DNA of 64,000 bases from Methylobacterium sp. Leaf99 (GCF_001422375.1 NZ_LMMU01000007.1:125006-189005); one strand, 5' to 3'; numbered from the stretch's first letter, positions 1 through 9,737 are shown. The notes: a model not told the origin generated them from the sequence alone. Numbers and translations: made by a program.

Positions 1-1853
1 TGCTGGTGAAGCTCGCCGACCGCCTCCACAACATGCGCACCCTCCACCACATGCGCGTCGACAAGCGCGAGCGCATCGCCGAGGAGACCCTCGACATCTA
101 CGCGCCGCTCGCCGGCCGGATGGGCATGCAGGAGATGCGCGAGGAGCTGGAAGACCTGGCCCTGCGCAACCTCAAGCCCGAGATCTACGCCACCATCGCC
201 CAGCGCCTCGCCGACCTCTCGGCGAAATCCGAGCGCCTGGTCGAGAGCATCGAGCAGGACCTCACCGCCCGCCTCGCCGCGCAGGGGATCACCGCCGCGG
301 TGACGGGGCGTCAGAAGCGGCCCTACTCGATCTCGGCCAAGATGGAGCGCAAGTCCGTCGCCTTCGAGCAATTGTCGGACATCTTCGGCTTTCGCATCAT
401 CGTCGAGACCCTCGCCGACTGCTACGGGGCGCTGGGCGTCGTCCACACCACCTGGCCGATGGTGCCGGGGCGGTACAAGGACTACATCTCGACCCCGAAG
501 CAGAACGATTACCGCTCGATCCACACCACGGTGATCGGCCCGAAGAGCCAGCGCGTCGAGCTGCAGATCCGCACCGCCGCCATGGACGAGATCGCCGAGT
601 ACGGCATCGCCGCCCACGCCCTCTACAAGGAGGCGGGTGCCAAGGACGGCGGTGGGAAGGATGACGCCGGCGCCCCGCCGCGCCTCGCCACCGAGAGCGG
701 CGCCTACCAGTGGCTGCGCCGCACCATCGAGCTGCTCGCCGAGGGCGACAGCCCGGAGGAATTTCTGGAGCACACCAAGCTCGAGCTGTTCCAGGACCAG
801 GTGTTCTGCTTCACGCCGAAGGGCCGGCTCATCGCCCTGCCGCGGGGCGCCACCCCCATCGACTTCGCCTACGCGGTCCACACCGATGTGGGCAACTCGG
901 CCGTGGGGGCCAAGATCAACGGCCGCATGGCGCCGCTCCTGCACGAGCTCGTCAACGGCGACGAGGTCGAGATCGCCCGCGCCGATGGCCAGTCGCCCCC
1001 GGCCGCCTGGGAATCCCTCGTGGTGACCGGCAAGGCGCGGGCGGCCATCCGCCGGGCGACGCGCTCGGCCGTGCGGCGGCAATATGCCGGCCTCGGGCGC
1101 CAGATCCTCGACCGCGCCTTCGAGCGGGCGGCCAAGAGCTTCTCCGAGGACAAGCTGCGCGGCGCCCTGCCCCGGCTCGCCCGGACCTCCACCGAGGACG
1201 TGTTCGCCGCGGTGGGCCGGGGCGAGATGTTCTCGGGCGACGTGGTGCGGGCGGTCTATCCCGACCATAAGGACGAGCGCCGCCCGGTGCCCTCCCCCCT
1301 TCAGCAGCCCGCCGCCGGGGGCGCGGGCCGCCTCAGCCTCTCGAAGGACCAGACCATGCGTCTGACCTTCCCCGAGGGGCCGGGCGAGGCGGGACGGCCC
1401 GACGCGATCCCCATCCGGGGCCTCGACACCGACCTGCCGGTGAGCTTCGCGCCCAATGGCGGCGCCGTGCCGGGCGACCGCATCGTCGGCATCCTCACCC
1501 CCGGCATCGGCGTGACCATCTACCCGATCCAGTCGGCGGCCCTGGCCGCCTTCGACAACGAGCCCGACCGCTGGCTCGACGTGCGCTGGGACGTCGAGGC
1601 CGGCGCCAGCGAGCGCTTCCCGGCGCGCCTCGCCCTCCAGTCCATCAACGAGCCCGGCGTGCTCGCCTCCATCGCCCAGGTCATCGCCGACCACGACGGC
1701 AACATCGACAACCTGTCGATGAAGCGAAAGACCCAGGATTTCACCGAGATCGTCATCGATCTCGCCGTCTGGGACCTGAAGCACCTCAACGCCATCGTGG
1801 CGGAGCTGCGCGCCAAGCGCACCGTGGCGCGGGTGGACCGGGTGAACGGGTGA
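1..1853 (+). CDS. RelA/SpoT-family (p)ppGpp synthetase/hydrolase, 5' end cut by window
   Basis: This is the downstream part of a bifunctional alarmone enzyme that makes and degrades (p)ppGpp in the stringent response. The reading frame is already open at base 3 and enters with the [11 protein letters not shown] end of the HD hydrolase domain, so the true start lies outside the window. About 155 residues in, RYKD followed by [13 protein letters not shown] marks the synthetase domain; the RxKD form is the one known from bifunctional Rel/SpoT enzymes rather than monofunctional RelA. A TGS domain ([19 protein letters not shown]) follows at roughly residues 265-325, and an ACT domain ([21 protein letters not shown]) closes the protein. 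pyrE follows on the same strand. Rsh or RelA would be alternative names for the same protein. Confidence 0.95.
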   Translation, partial: LVKLADRLHNMRTLHHMRVDKRERIAEETLDIYAPLAGRMGMQEMREELEDLALRNLKPEIYATIAQRLADLSAKSERLVESIEQDLTARLAAQGITAAVTGRQKRPYSISAKMERKSVAFEQLSDIFGFRIIVETLADCYGALGVVHTTWPMVPGRYKDYISTPKQNDYRSIHTTVIGPKSQRVELQIRTAAMDEIAEYGIAAHALYKEAGAKDGGGKDDAGAPPRLATESGAYQWLRRTIELLAEGDSPEEFLEHTKLELFQDQVFCFTPKGRLIALPRGATPIDFAYAVHTDVGNSAVGAKINGRMAPLLHELVNGDEVEIARADGQSPPAAWESLVVTGKARAAIRRATRSAVRRQYAGLGRQILDRAFERAAKSFSEDKLRGALPRLARTSTEDVFAAVGRGEMFSGDVVRAVYPDHKDERRPVPSPLQQPAAGGAGRLSLSKDQTMRLTFPEGPGEAGRPDAIPIRGLDTDLPVSFAPNGGAVPGDRIVGILTPGIGVTIYPIQSAALAAFDNEPDRWLDVRWDVEAGASERFPARLALQSINEPGVLASIAQVIADHDGNIDNLSMKRKTQDFTEIVIDLAVWDLKHLNAIVAELRAKRTVARVDRVNG

Positions 1854-1933
1854 GCCCCGGCTTGCGCCCGTCCTCCGCCCCTGCTTACACACGGACCGAT
1901 TTCCGAAGACCGCGAAGAAGACCGGAGCCGACC

Positions 1934-2524
1934 ATGACCCCTGAGCAGGTGCTCGCCGAATTCCGCGACGCGAACGCCCTGTTGGAGGGGCATTTCGTCC
2001 TCAGTTCCGGCCTGCATTCCGGGGTTTTTCTCCAGAAGATGGCGATCTTCTCCGATCCGGTCCGCACCGAGCGCCTGTGCAAGGCCCTCGCGGCCGCGAT
2101 CACCGAGCGGTTCGGCCCCATCGACATCGTGGTCTCGCCGGCCATCGGCGGCATCGTGCCGGGCTACGAGACCGCGCGGCACCTCGGCGCCCGCGCCATC
2201 TTCGTGGAGCGCGATCCCGGCGGCCCCTTCACCCTGCGGCGCGGCTTCAGCATCCCGGCGGGGACGCGGGCCGTCATCGTCGAGGACATCGTCACCACCG
2301 GGCTCTCGGCCCGCGAATGCCTCGCCTCCCTCTCCGGCGAGGCCGGCGAAATCGTCGGCGCGGCCTGCCTCATCGACCGCTCGGGCGGGCGCGGCAAGAT
2401 CGGCCTGCCCCTCGTCACCCTCGTGACCCTCGACATCCCGGCCTACCCGGCCGACGCCCTGCCGCCCGAACTCGCGGCCCTGCCGGCGGTCAAGCCCGGC
2501 AGCCGGGTCGTGCCGAAGGCCTGA
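1934..2524 (+). CDS. pyrE: Orotate phosphoribosyltransferase
   Basis: PyrE transfers ribose-5-phosphate from PRPP to orotate, giving OMP in pyrimidine synthesis in the cytoplasm. The 196-residue length fits the family. The PRPP-binding motif is seen as [12 protein letters not shown] near residue 115, and [10 protein letters not shown] near the N-terminus matches the conserved substrate region. I chose the ATG at 1934 because the open frame upstream (back to 1850, overlapping the Rel gene end) encodes low-complexity sequence not expected in PyrE, and a GAAGAAGACCGGAG purine stretch lies just before this ATG. It sits 80 bp after the Rel/SpoT gene on the same strand, so cotranscription is possible. 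Confidence 0.93.
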   Translation: MTPEQVLAEFRDANALLEGHFVLSSGLHSGVFLQKMAIFSDPVRTERLCKALAAAITERFGPIDIVVSPAIGGIVPGYETARHLGARAIFVERDPGGPFTLRRGFSIPAGTRAVIVEDIVTTGLSARECLASLSGEAGEIVGAACLIDRSGGRGKIGLPLVTLVTLDIPAYPADALPPELAALPAVKPGSRVVPKA

Positions 2525-2870
2525 GGCCGTCGCATGGCTCCGGCGCAGCGGGATCGAGCCGGCCAAGACGGCGGCCCGGCTTGAGGAGAGATTTATTTCC
2601 GGTTTCGGTAGAATTTCGACTAAACCAGTCCGGGAAACTTAGAATTTCTACACTTAATACTGGTCAAGCTTGACATAAATCGCCTCGGTGCCCTACTACG
2701 CGCGGCTGTTTCGCCGCGCGCCGGCGAGCCGTCGCCATTTTATCGATTTCGTTGATTAAAATCCGGTCGAAGACGGTCGAAAGACAGACTCTAGATTGCG
2801 AAATTCGACAGAGATCATGATGCGCGAAGCGGCCGCGGCCTGACTTCGTATCGGAAAATTGGATCGTTTC
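2525..2870. other. Intergenic region with a relatively AT-rich core and two stem-loops
   Basis: This 346-bp gap has no convincing gene. Its middle is clearly poorer in GC than its surroundings. It contains an interrupted inverted repeat (GTAGAATTTC at 2608-2617, GAATTTCTAC at 2642-2651, one mismatch), a TTGACA hexamer at 2670-2675, an 8-bp perfect stem (CGCGCGGC at 2699-2706, GCCGCGCG at 2713-2720), and a short GGCGA/TCGCC hairpin at 2723-2736 followed by ATTTTAT. The TTGACA could be the -35 of a promoter for the NYN gene or of a short RNA, but no clear -10 box is visible, so both ideas are tentative. Confidence 0.4.
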
Positions 2871-3548
2871 ATGAGCGCACAACAGCGCAGCGCCCTGTTC
2901 ATCGACGGGGCCAATCTCTACGCCGCGACCAAGGCCCTCGGGTTCGACATCGATTACCGTCGTCTGTTGAAGGAGTTCCAGGCGCGCGACAATCTCATCC
3001 GGGCCTTCTACTACACTGCCATGGTCGAGGACCAAGAATACTCGTCGATCCGTCCGCTCATCGATTGGCTCGACTACAACGGCTACCGGGTCGTGACCAA
3101 GCCCGCCAAGGAGTTCGTCGATTCGGCCGGGCGCCGCAAGATCAAGGGCAACATGGACATCGAGCTCGCCATCGATGCCCTCGAACTCGCACCCCGCATC
3201 GACCACATGGTGCTGTTCTCCGGCGACGGCGACTTCCGCTCCCTCGTCGAGGCCATGCAGCGCAAGGGCGTGCGGGTGACCGTGGTCTCCACCATCCAGA
3301 CCCAGCCCGCCATGGTGGCCGACGACCTGCGCCGGCAGGCCGACGAGTTCCTCGACCTCGTCCACCTCATCCCCCGCGTCGGCCGCGACCCGGGCGAGCG
3401 CAACGTCCGGTCCGCGCCCGACCGGTCGGCCCCCGGCGACACCGGCACCCGCTCGCGCGGCGAGACCCCGGAGCGCTCGGCCCGCCCGAGCCCCGCCCTC
3501 GAGACCCGCTACGGCATCCGCCAGGGCGAGGAAAACCCCGAGGGGTAG
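2871..3548 (+). CDS. NYN-domain protein (LabA/DUF88 family), putative ribonuclease
   Basis: The 225-residue product begins with LFIDGANLY and carries the acidic residues typical of the NYN fold: the Asp in LFIDGANLY, the Asp in GNMDIELAIDAL, and the Asp pair in LFSGDGDFRSLV. NYN domains belong to the PIN-like nuclease superfamily and are thought to bind one metal and cut RNA; the substrate here is unknown. The NYN part fills residues 1-165; the remaining tail is rich in Arg, Pro and Ser and looks disordered. I placed the start at the ATG at 2871; a TTG at 2859 would add four residues. It stands alone after a 346-bp gap. A GC-rich hairpin follows the stop. Confidence 0.85.
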   Translation: MSAQQRSALFIDGANLYAATKALGFDIDYRRLLKEFQARDNLIRAFYYTAMVEDQEYSSIRPLIDWLDYNGYRVVTKPAKEFVDSAGRRKIKGNMDIELAIDALELAPRIDHMVLFSGDGDFRSLVEAMQRKGVRVTVVSTIQTQPAMVADDLRRQADEFLDLVHLIPRVGRDPGERNVRSAPDRSAPGDTGTRSRGETPERSARPSPALETRYGIRQGEENPEG

Positions 3549-3556
3549 GGACGAAC

Positions 3557-3573
3557 GGGCCGCCCTGCGGCCC
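3557..3573 (+). terminator. Possible terminator hairpin after the NYN gene
   Basis: A perfect 7-bp stem (GGGCCGC/GCGGCCC) with a CCT loop begins 8 bp after the NYN stop codon. Only two T residues follow before a C run, so intrinsic termination would be weak. The rest of the gap up to smpB (3574-3817) holds another imperfect GC-rich repeat (GGGTCCCGGCTCGCC with GGCGTCCGGGAC, about 3700-3735) and no gene that I can support. Confidence 0.4.
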
Positions 3574-3817
3574 TTCCCCGGACGGGTGGAGCGCAGCGGA
3601 ACCCGATCCGGGGGCCGGCACGAAAAGTCGCGACGCGTCGTTATCGACGGTGCCGCCAAGATCGAGCCGCTGACGCGGCGCGTCCTGCGCTGGGTCCCGG
3701 CTCGCCTTCCGCGACGCTGCAGGCGTCCGGGACAACGGGTCTACGCCCCGTGTCGAGCCGGGCGATGACCGGCGCTGCGGTCCGGGCGGCGTCGGCCCGG
3801 CCACCAATCTCAAAAAA

Positions 3818-4291
3818 TCAGCCGCGGTCGCGCATGATGCGGGCGCGGTCGCGCTCCCAGTCGCGCTGCTTCGTCGCCTCGCGCTTGTCGTGGAGCTTCT
3901 TGCCGCGGCCGAGGCCGAGTTCGATCTTCGCCCGGCCGCGCTCGTTGAAGTAGATCTTGAGGGGCACCACGGTGAAGCCGTCGCGCTGGGTGGCGCCGAT
4001 GAGCTTGTTGATCTGCTTGCGGTGCAGCAGGAGCCGGCGCGGGCGCTTGGTCTCGTGGTTGAAGCGGTTCGCCTCGACGTATTCCGGGATGTAGGCGTTG
4101 AACAGCATCAGGTCGGAGCCCGACGGCCCGGCATAGGCCTCGCCGATGGTGGCCTTGCCCTTGCGCAGGGATTTGACCTCGGTGCCCGTGAGCGCGAGCC
4201 CGGCCTCGATGGTGTCGGTGATCTCGTAATGGTAGCGGGCGGCGCGGTTGTCGGCGACGACGCGGCGGTCGGGATCGGGTTTGGGTGCCAT
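3818..4291 (-). CDS. smpB: SsrA-binding protein SmpB
   Basis: SmpB binds tmRNA and brings it to stalled ribosomes for trans-translation. The 157-residue product has the expected order of motifs: [18 protein letters not shown] at the start of the barrel, [12 protein letters not shown], and a basic C-terminal tail ([15 protein letters not shown]) that folds into the decoding centre in known structures. I chose the ATG at 4291; a GTG immediately upstream (4294) would add one residue. The gene lies 82 bp downstream of dapA on the same strand. A dapA-smpB order is common in related Hyphomicrobiales, so cotranscription with dapA is likely but not proven. Confidence 0.95.
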   Translation of the reverse strand: MAPKPDPDRRVVADNRAARYHYEITDTIEAGLALTGTEVKSLRKGKATIGEAYAGPSGSDLMLFNAYIPEYVEANRFNHETKRPRRLLLHRKQINKLIGATQRDGFTVVPLKIYFNERGRAKIELGLGRGKKLHDKREATKQRDWERDRARIMRDRG

Positions 4292-4373
4292 CACATCGTC
4301 GTTTCAGGCCGGCCGCAGGGCGCGGCCGGGCCGAGGGATATGGTCCGTCCGGGCCGATTGCGCCAGACGGTAT

Positions 4374-5288
4374 TCAGCCGTCGAGGAGTCCGGCGTGGCG
4401 GAGCGCCGCGTCGATCGCCGCCTTGCTCGCGTCGCCCACGGGCAGGAGCGGCAGGCGCAGGTCCTCGCGCATGCGGCCGAGGCGGGCCAGGGCGTACTTG
4501 GCCGGCGCCGGGTTCGGCTCGATGAACATGGCGGTGTGGAGCGGCATCAGGATATCCTGCAGGGCCAGCGCCTTGGCGTAGTCGCCGGACAGCGTCGCCT
4601 CCTGCAGGTCGGCGCACAGGCGCGGGGCGACGTTCGACACCACGGAGATGCAGCCGCAGCCGCCCTGCGCGTTGAAGCCGAGGGCCGTCGCGTCCTCGCC
4701 GGAGAGCTGGATGAAGTCCGGCCCCATGGCCTGGCGCTGGAGGCTGACCCGGTCGAGCTTGGCCGTCGCGTCCTTCACCCCGGCGATGTTCTTCAGCTCG
4801 TACAGGCGCGCCATGGTCTCGACGCTCATGTCGACGATGGAGCGGGCGGGAATGTTGTAGACGATGATCGGGATGCCGACGGCGTCGTTGACGGCCTTGA
4901 AGTGGGCGTAGAGCCCGGCCTGGGACGGCTTGTTGTAGTACGGCGTCACCACCAGCACGGCGTCGGCACCGGCCTTCTCGGCGTGGCGCGCGCGCTCCAC
5001 CGCCTCGGCGGTGGAGTTCGAGCCGGCGCCGGCGATCACCGGCACGCGCCCGGCGGCCACTTCGATGCAGATCTCGACGACGCGGTCGTGCTCGGCCGGG
5101 GTCACCGTCGGGGTCTCGCCCGTGGTGCCGACGGGCACGAGGCCGTGGATGCCCTGCTCGATCTGCCAGTTCACGAAGGCGCGGAACGCGGCCTCGTCGA
5201 AGGCGCCGTCGCGGAACGGGGTCACCAGGGCGGTCATCGCGCCCTTCAGGCGCCGGGTCGTCGTGTCGGTCATCCTGGTGTCGGTCAT
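4374..5288 (-). CDS. dapA: 4-hydroxy-tetrahydrodipicolinate synthase
   Basis: DapA condenses pyruvate with aspartate semialdehyde, the first committed step of lysine and meso-diaminopimelate synthesis. Seen in the 304-residue product: [10 protein letters not shown] (substrate site), [18 protein letters not shown], and the Schiff-base lysine in AGVKDATA. The N-terminus is odd: a 15-bp tandem duplication (5263-5277 and 5278-5292) gives [10 protein letters not shown], that is, two start codons in frame. Only the outer ATG at 5288 keeps the original upstream sequence, so I use it; starting at 5273 would remove five residues. The gene is divergent from the lytic transglycosylase gene and shares with it a gap that contains a CtrA-like box. 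Confidence 0.94.
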   Translation of the reverse strand: MTDTRMTDTTTRRLKGAMTALVTPFRDGAFDEAAFRAFVNWQIEQGIHGLVPVGTTGETPTVTPAEHDRVVEICIEVAAGRVPVIAGAGSNSTAEAVERARHAEKAGADAVLVVTPYYNKPSQAGLYAHFKAVNDAVGIPIIVYNIPARSIVDMSVETMARLYELKNIAGVKDATAKLDRVSLQRQAMGPDFIQLSGEDATALGFNAQGGCGCISVVSNVAPRLCADLQEATLSGDYAKALALQDILMPLHTAMFIEPNPAPAKYALARLGRMREDLRLPLLPVGDASKAAIDAALRHAGLLDG

Positions 5289-5402
5289 CCTGGCGTTCCC
5301 GGCCCCGGGGGCTCGTCATGCGCCGGGGCCCGGACCGGCCCCGCATCAGGCGGCGAGACATAAGGCCTCGGCCGCACGGGCGCAAACGCTGCTTTGACGG
5401 GG

Positions 5403-5418
5403 TTAATGCCTTCTTAAC
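5403..5418 (+). promoter_or_regulatory. CtrA-like binding site (TTAA-N7-TTAAC)
   Basis: TTAA at 5403-5406 and TTAAC at 5414-5418 are separated by exactly seven bases, matching the full CtrA consensus known in Caulobacter and Hyphomicrobiales. It lies 53 bp before the lytic transglycosylase start and 115 bp before the dapA start. The placement suggests cell-cycle control of the wall enzyme. This is a motif match only; no binding is shown. Confidence 0.55.
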
Positions 5419-5470
5419 GCCCTCTGGATGAGTTTGAACGACGCCCGCACTCTCAGGGATTCGTGAGACC

Positions 5471-7759
5471 ATGGTGTTCCGGACGTGTTCGCATCGCGCC
5501 GCCCTGGCCCTCGTTCTGGCGGGCACGGCCCTGACCGGGACGCTCGTCGCGTCCGGCGTGTTCGCGGCGGGCTCGGAACCGCTGCCCGTGAGCGACGCCG
5601 CCGCCCCGTCGCGGGCCCTCTCCGACACCCGGACCCCCGATCCCGTGGCGGCCGACGCCCTGAAGCTCGAGGCCAAGAGCGCCGAGACCCCCGCGGCGGC
5701 GGCCCCCGCCTCGTCCCTGCCCGTCTCCGCCAAGGCCTACGCCTCGGCCGATCCGGAAGCCGGCATCGCCTTCCCCCTGCCCGACGCCGCCGTGTCGCCC
5801 GTGGCCCCCGTGCCGGAACTGCCCGACCCGGCGCGGGCCGCGCGCATCGCCCCCGACATCGACGTGCCGGCCCTGCGCCAGGCCATCGACGCCTACCGCA
5901 AGGGCAAGGTCGCGGAGGGTGACCGCCTGCGCGACGGCTTCAGGGACCCCGCCGCCCGCGCCCTCCTCGAATGGGTCGCCATCCGGGCCGGTGCCGGCAT
6001 CGGCTTCGAGCGCACCATTTCCTTTACCCGCGCCAACCCCGACTGGCCCGCCGGCCCGCTCCTGCGCCGCCGGGCGGAAGAGGCCCTGCTCATCGAGCGC
6101 AAGGGGCCGGCCATCGTCCGGGCCTACTTCGCCACGTCGAAGCCCGCGAGCGCGCCGGGAAAATTCGCCCTGGCCCTGGCCTTCCGCGCCGACGGGCTCG
6201 ACGCGGACGCCGCCGCCCTGGTGCGCGACCTGTGGCGCTCGGAGACCTTCGGGCGCAGCCTGGAGGGCAAGGTGATGGACGCCTTCCCGGGCGTGCTCAC
6301 CCGCATCGACCACCGCTTCCGCATGGAGCGCACCCTCCTCAAGGAGGATTACGAGACCGCCGGCCGGGCCGCCGCCTTCGCGGGCGGTGGCTACGCCACC
6401 CTGGTCCGCGCCCGCCGTGCCGTGGAGGACAAGAGTTCGTCGGCGCCCAGTGCCCTCAACGCCGTGCCGCCGTCGCTCCGGGGCGATTCGTCCTACATCC
6501 TGTCGCGGGCGCAGCACCTGCGCCGCACGGACAAGTACGCCGAGGCCGCCGCCCTGCTCTCCGTCGCGCCGACGAACCCTGAGGTCCTCGTCGACGGCGA
6601 CGAGTGGTGGGTCGAGCGCCGCATCGTCGCCCGCAAGCTCGTGGATCTCGGCGACGCCCGCACCGCCTACGTCGTCGCCGGCCGCCACAGCGCCCGCACG
6701 GTGGAGAAGCGCATCGAGGCCGAGTTCCACGCCGGCTGGATCGCCCTGCGCTTCCTCGACGATTCCGCGACGGCAGGCCGTCATTTCGACGCCGCCGCCG
6801 CCATCGCCGAGACGCCGATTTCCCAGGCCCGCGCCGCCTACTGGCAGGGTCGCGCCGCCGAGGCCGAGGGGCGGACCGACGCGTCCAAGGCTGCCTACGA
6901 GCGCGCCGCCCTCCAGCCCATCGCCTATTACGGCCAGCTCGCCCGGGCCAAGCTCGGCCGCACCAGCCTGGCGCTCCGCTCGATCCCCGAGCTCGACGCC
7001 CCGGCCCAAGTCGCCTTCGCCGACCGGTTCTCCGTCCGGGCCCTGCGCATGCTGGAGGCGGCCTCCCTCAAGGACCTGGCCCTGCCGCTCTACATCGACG
7101 CGGCGACGAAGCTCACCGACCCGGCCGAACTCGACGCCCTGGGCAACATCGCCGCCGAGGTCCGCAACGCCCGGGCCCTGGTGGCCATCGGCAAGATCGC
7201 CGTGCAGCGCGGCCTGCCCCTGGATGCCCACGCCTACCCGACCATCGGGATTCCCGCCTACGAGGCGTCCGCCGCCGTGCCCCTGGTGGAGAAGGCCATG
7301 GTCTTCGCCATCGCCCGGCAGGAGAGCCAGTTCGACCCCCTGGCGCAGTCGAGCGTCGGGGCGCGCGGCCTGATGCAGATGATGCCGGCCACCGCCCAGC
7401 GCACGGCCCGCCGGGTCAGCGCCGCCTTCGACCAGGACCGCCTCACCAGCGATCCCGCCTACAACGCCCGCCTCGGCCAGGCCCATCTCGGCGAACTCAT
7501 GGACGACTGGCGCGGCTCCTACATCCTCGCCTTCGCCTCCTATAATGCCGGCGGCGGCAACGTGAAGAAGTGGATCGACGCCTACGGCGACCCGCGGAAA
7601 GCCGGCGTCGACCCCATCGACTGGGTCGAGCGCATCCCGTTCACCGAGACCCGCAACTACGTCCAGCGGGTGATGGAGAACCTGCAGATCTACCGCACCC
7701 GCCTCGACACCAAGAGCGCGCTCCTCATCGACGGCGACCTGCAGCGCGGGGCGCGCTGA
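5471..7759 (+). CDS. Soluble lytic murein transglycosylase (Slt-like)
   Basis: The 762-residue product has an N-terminal signal sequence (hydrophobic run at about residues 10-32, Ala-X-Ala-like end FAAG) and therefore acts in the periplasm. A long helical, Ala-rich superhelix-like region fills residues 100-590 and the C-terminus is an SLT/goose-lysozyme domain: ARQESQFDP with the catalytic Glu at residue 618, GARGLMQMMPATA, and YNAGGGNVKKW. The family cleaves peptidoglycan between MurNAc and GlcNAc with formation of 1,6-anhydroMurNAc. The size is somewhat larger than E. coli Slt70 (about 645). A CtrA-like box lies 53 bp upstream, so cell-cycle regulation is plausible. It is convergent with the molybdopterin oxidoreductase gene. 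Confidence 0.92.
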   Translation: MVFRTCSHRAALALVLAGTALTGTLVASGVFAAGSEPLPVSDAAAPSRALSDTRTPDPVAADALKLEAKSAETPAAAAPASSLPVSAKAYASADPEAGIAFPLPDAAVSPVAPVPELPDPARAARIAPDIDVPALRQAIDAYRKGKVAEGDRLRDGFRDPAARALLEWVAIRAGAGIGFERTISFTRANPDWPAGPLLRRRAEEALLIERKGPAIVRAYFATSKPASAPGKFALALAFRADGLDADAAALVRDLWRSETFGRSLEGKVMDAFPGVLTRIDHRFRMERTLLKEDYETAGRAAAFAGGGYATLVRARRAVEDKSSSAPSALNAVPPSLRGDSSYILSRAQHLRRTDKYAEAAALLSVAPTNPEVLVDGDEWWVERRIVARKLVDLGDARTAYVVAGRHSARTVEKRIEAEFHAGWIALRFLDDSATAGRHFDAAAAIAETPISQARAAYWQGRAAEAEGRTDASKAAYERAALQPIAYYGQLARAKLGRTSLALRSIPELDAPAQVAFADRFSVRALRMLEAASLKDLALPLYIDAATKLTDPAELDALGNIAAEVRNARALVAIGKIAVQRGLPLDAHAYPTIGIPAYEASAAVPLVEKAMVFAIARQESQFDPLAQSSVGARGLMQMMPATAQRTARRVSAAFDQDRLTSDPAYNARLGQAHLGELMDDWRGSYILAFASYNAGGGNVKKWIDAYGDPRKAGVDPIDWVERIPFTETRNYVQRVMENLQIYRTRLDTKSALLIDGDLQRGAR

Positions 7760-7932
7760 GGGGAGAGCGTCGCGGCCGGTGGAAGGAAGCCGACGCGTGA
7801 GATCCGTTCGGAGAGGCCGGGCCGGGTGGGGTTCTGCCCGTCCGCTACTCGTCGGCGAAGTTTCGACCGTCCGCCGCCGCTCGTGAGACGTTGATCGAGG
7901 TCACCGTTCGAAGCCGGGAGCACGCGGACGGC

Positions 7933-8859
7933 TCAGATGCCGGCATACCAGGCGTAGCCCTGGTCCTCCCAGTAGCCGCCCTTGCCCTCGCCGAGATGGG
8001 CGAAGCCCTCGACCACCTCGATGCGCATCACGTACTTGGCCTGCTTGTAGCCGAGGTTGCGTTCGACCCGCAGGCGCAGGGGCGCGCCGTTCGAGACGGG
8101 AAGCGCCTTGCCGTTCAGGTCGTAGGCGAGGATCGTCTGCGGGTGGAACGCGTCCACGAGGTCGATGCTCTCGTAGTACCGGACCGGCGCTCCGCCGCTG
8201 ACCGCACTCTCTTCCGACGCCTGCTGGCCGCCGGAATCCGTCCGGCTCTCGCCGTCGCCCGACTGCTTGGTCATGGCCGGGTTGGCGTTGCCCGCGGGCG
8301 CCGCCGCGTCCGTCTCCGCGCCGTCGCCCCCTCCTTCGAGGGGATTGCCCTGGTCCATGGTGTCGGCGCAGTGGAACACCACGTAGCGCGCCTCCGGCTT
8401 CAGCTTGGCCCGGGTCAGGAGGTCGGCCAGCGGCACCCCGGTCCACTGGCCGATGGCGCTCCAGCCCTCGACGCAATCGTGACGGGTGATCTGGGTGCGG
8501 GCGGGAAGCGTGCGAAGCTCGGCTAGGGACAGCCGGAAGGGCGCCTCGACGAGGCCGCCGACCTCCAGGTGGTACTTGGCGAACTTGCCCTTCGCCAGGG
8601 CCTTGTAGTCCTTGTCCGGCGGGTCCTCGGTGCCGTTCGGCTTGAACCACGGCGAAAGGTCGGCCGCCGTGTATTCCGGTGCCAGGGACCGCTCGGTCAG
8701 GAGCAGGCGCTGGACGAAGAGGTTGGCATCCTCGCCGGTCTTGAGGGTGCGCTGGAACCACGCCGCGTTGCCGAGGCGGTCGCATCCGCCGAGCATGGCG
8801 GCCGCGGCCGTGGCGGAAGCCCCCGTCAGGAGGGCGCGTCGGCTGGGAAGACGGCTCAT
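7933..8859 (-). CDS. Sulfite-oxidase-family molybdopterin protein with Tat/lipoprotein-like leader
   Basis: The 308-residue product belongs to the sulfite oxidase/MsrP (YedY) fold. The N-terminus has SRRALLTG followed by a hydrophobic run ending LGGC at residue 26, which looks like a Tat signal with a lipobox. The molybdenum-ligating Cys is in TRHDCVEGWSAIGQWTGVPL (Cys129). Between GNPLEGGG and RYYESIDL there is a low-complexity insert of about 50 residues (174-226) rich in Gly, Ala, Ser and Asp, not usual for the family. The start overlaps the end of the cytochrome b gene by 4 bp (ATGA), so the pair is surely translated together and the cytochrome is the likely electron partner. The substrate is not clear; sulfoxides, sulfite or another small oxyanion are possible. 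Confidence 0.86.
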   Translation of the reverse strand: MSRLPSRRALLTGASATAAAAMLGGCDRLGNAAWFQRTLKTGEDANLFVQRLLLTERSLAPEYTAADLSPWFKPNGTEDPPDKDYKALAKGKFAKYHLEVGGLVEAPFRLSLAELRTLPARTQITRHDCVEGWSAIGQWTGVPLADLLTRAKLKPEARYVVFHCADTMDQGNPLEGGGDGAETDAAAPAGNANPAMTKQSGDGESRTDSGGQQASEESAVSGGAPVRYYESIDLVDAFHPQTILAYDLNGKALPVSNGAPLRLRVERNLGYKQAKYVMRIEVVEGFAHLGEGKGGYWEDQGYAWYAGI

Positions 8860-9737
8860 GCCCGCGGCTGCTCCGTGGCGCCGGCCGGCTCGACCTTGCG
8901 CTCGATGACGAACCAGCCGGTGAGCATGCCGCGCATGTTGTTCCAGAAGCCCGACAGCAGGACCAGGGCGACGTGCACGACGACGAACAGGACCAGCAGG
9001 GCCGCCACGACGAAGTGCACCGTGCGGGCCGATTGGCGTCCGTCGAACAGGGTCAGCAGGAACGGGAAGGCCGCGTTCATCGCCGGCGACATCGCGAGGC
9101 CGGCCAGGACCTGCACCGGCAGGAGCACGAACAGCACGACGAGGTAGGTGAGCTTCTGAATGACGTTGTAGCGCTTGGCCTCGTCCCCTTGCGGGAAGCG
9201 CAACGTCAGGTGCTCCCGCACCGAGGCGCCGAAATGCCGGAGCTGATCGCGCGACGGGATCACGCGGAACCGAAGCTGTCCGCTGACCAGCCCGTAGAGC
9301 AGGTAGGCGAGCCCATTCAGGACGAAGGCCCAGGCAAAGAAGAAGTGCCAGGAGCGGCCGCCCGTGAGGTCCTGGTCGCTCGGCAGGGTCGCCCAGGCCG
9401 GGAAGCCGCGGTCGGCCGGTTCTCCGTTGGACCCCGTCGACGAGCCGAGCCAGCCCGTCGTTTCGAAGCCGCGTCCGAAGACCGTGGTCACACCTTTGGG
9501 CGGCTCGTCCTCCGTCGACGACATCGCCATCAGCGGCGTATCGAAGGTCGAGACGTTGCCCCAGTACAGGGCCGGGTGGGCGTTGAAGATCTGCAGGCCG
9601 CTCATGAGCAGGACCAGGAGGCAGACCGCGTTGACCCAGTGGGTGATGCGGATGACGGCGGGGTGCCTGAACATCCATCGGCGGCGCTCGATCTCGCCGA
9701 TCTCGGGGGCGGAACGGGTGAGGTCGGTTCGCGCCAA
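8856..9737 (-). CDS. Cytochrome b561-type membrane subunit
   Basis: This 293-residue membrane protein begins MFRHPAVIRITHWVNAVCLLVLLMSG, the typical first haem-binding helix of the cytochrome b561/Ni-hydrogenase b family (His in RITHW). Further hydrophobic helices are seen at HFFFAWAFVLNGLAYLLYG, KLTYLVVLFVLLPVQVLAGLA and VHFVVAALLVLFVVVHVALVLL, each with His candidates for haem ligation. It overlaps the molybdopterin gene by 4 bp and most likely passes electrons between the quinone pool and that periplasmic enzyme. The soluble segment between helices one and two (residues 50-120) is longer than in small b561 proteins. It lies upstream in the operon. Confidence 0.87.
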   Translation of the reverse strand: MARTDLTRSAPEIGEIERRRWMFRHPAVIRITHWVNAVCLLVLLMSGLQIFNAHPALYWGNVSTFDTPLMAMSSTEDEPPKGVTTVFGRGFETTGWLGSSTGSNGEPADRGFPAWATLPSDQDLTGGRSWHFFFAWAFVLNGLAYLLYGLVSGQLRFRVIPSRDQLRHFGASVREHLTLRFPQGDEAKRYNVIQKLTYLVVLFVLLPVQVLAGLAMSPAMNAAFPFLLTLFDGRQSARTVHFVVAALLVLFVVVHVALVLLSGFWNNMRGMLTGWFVIERKVEPAGATEQPRA

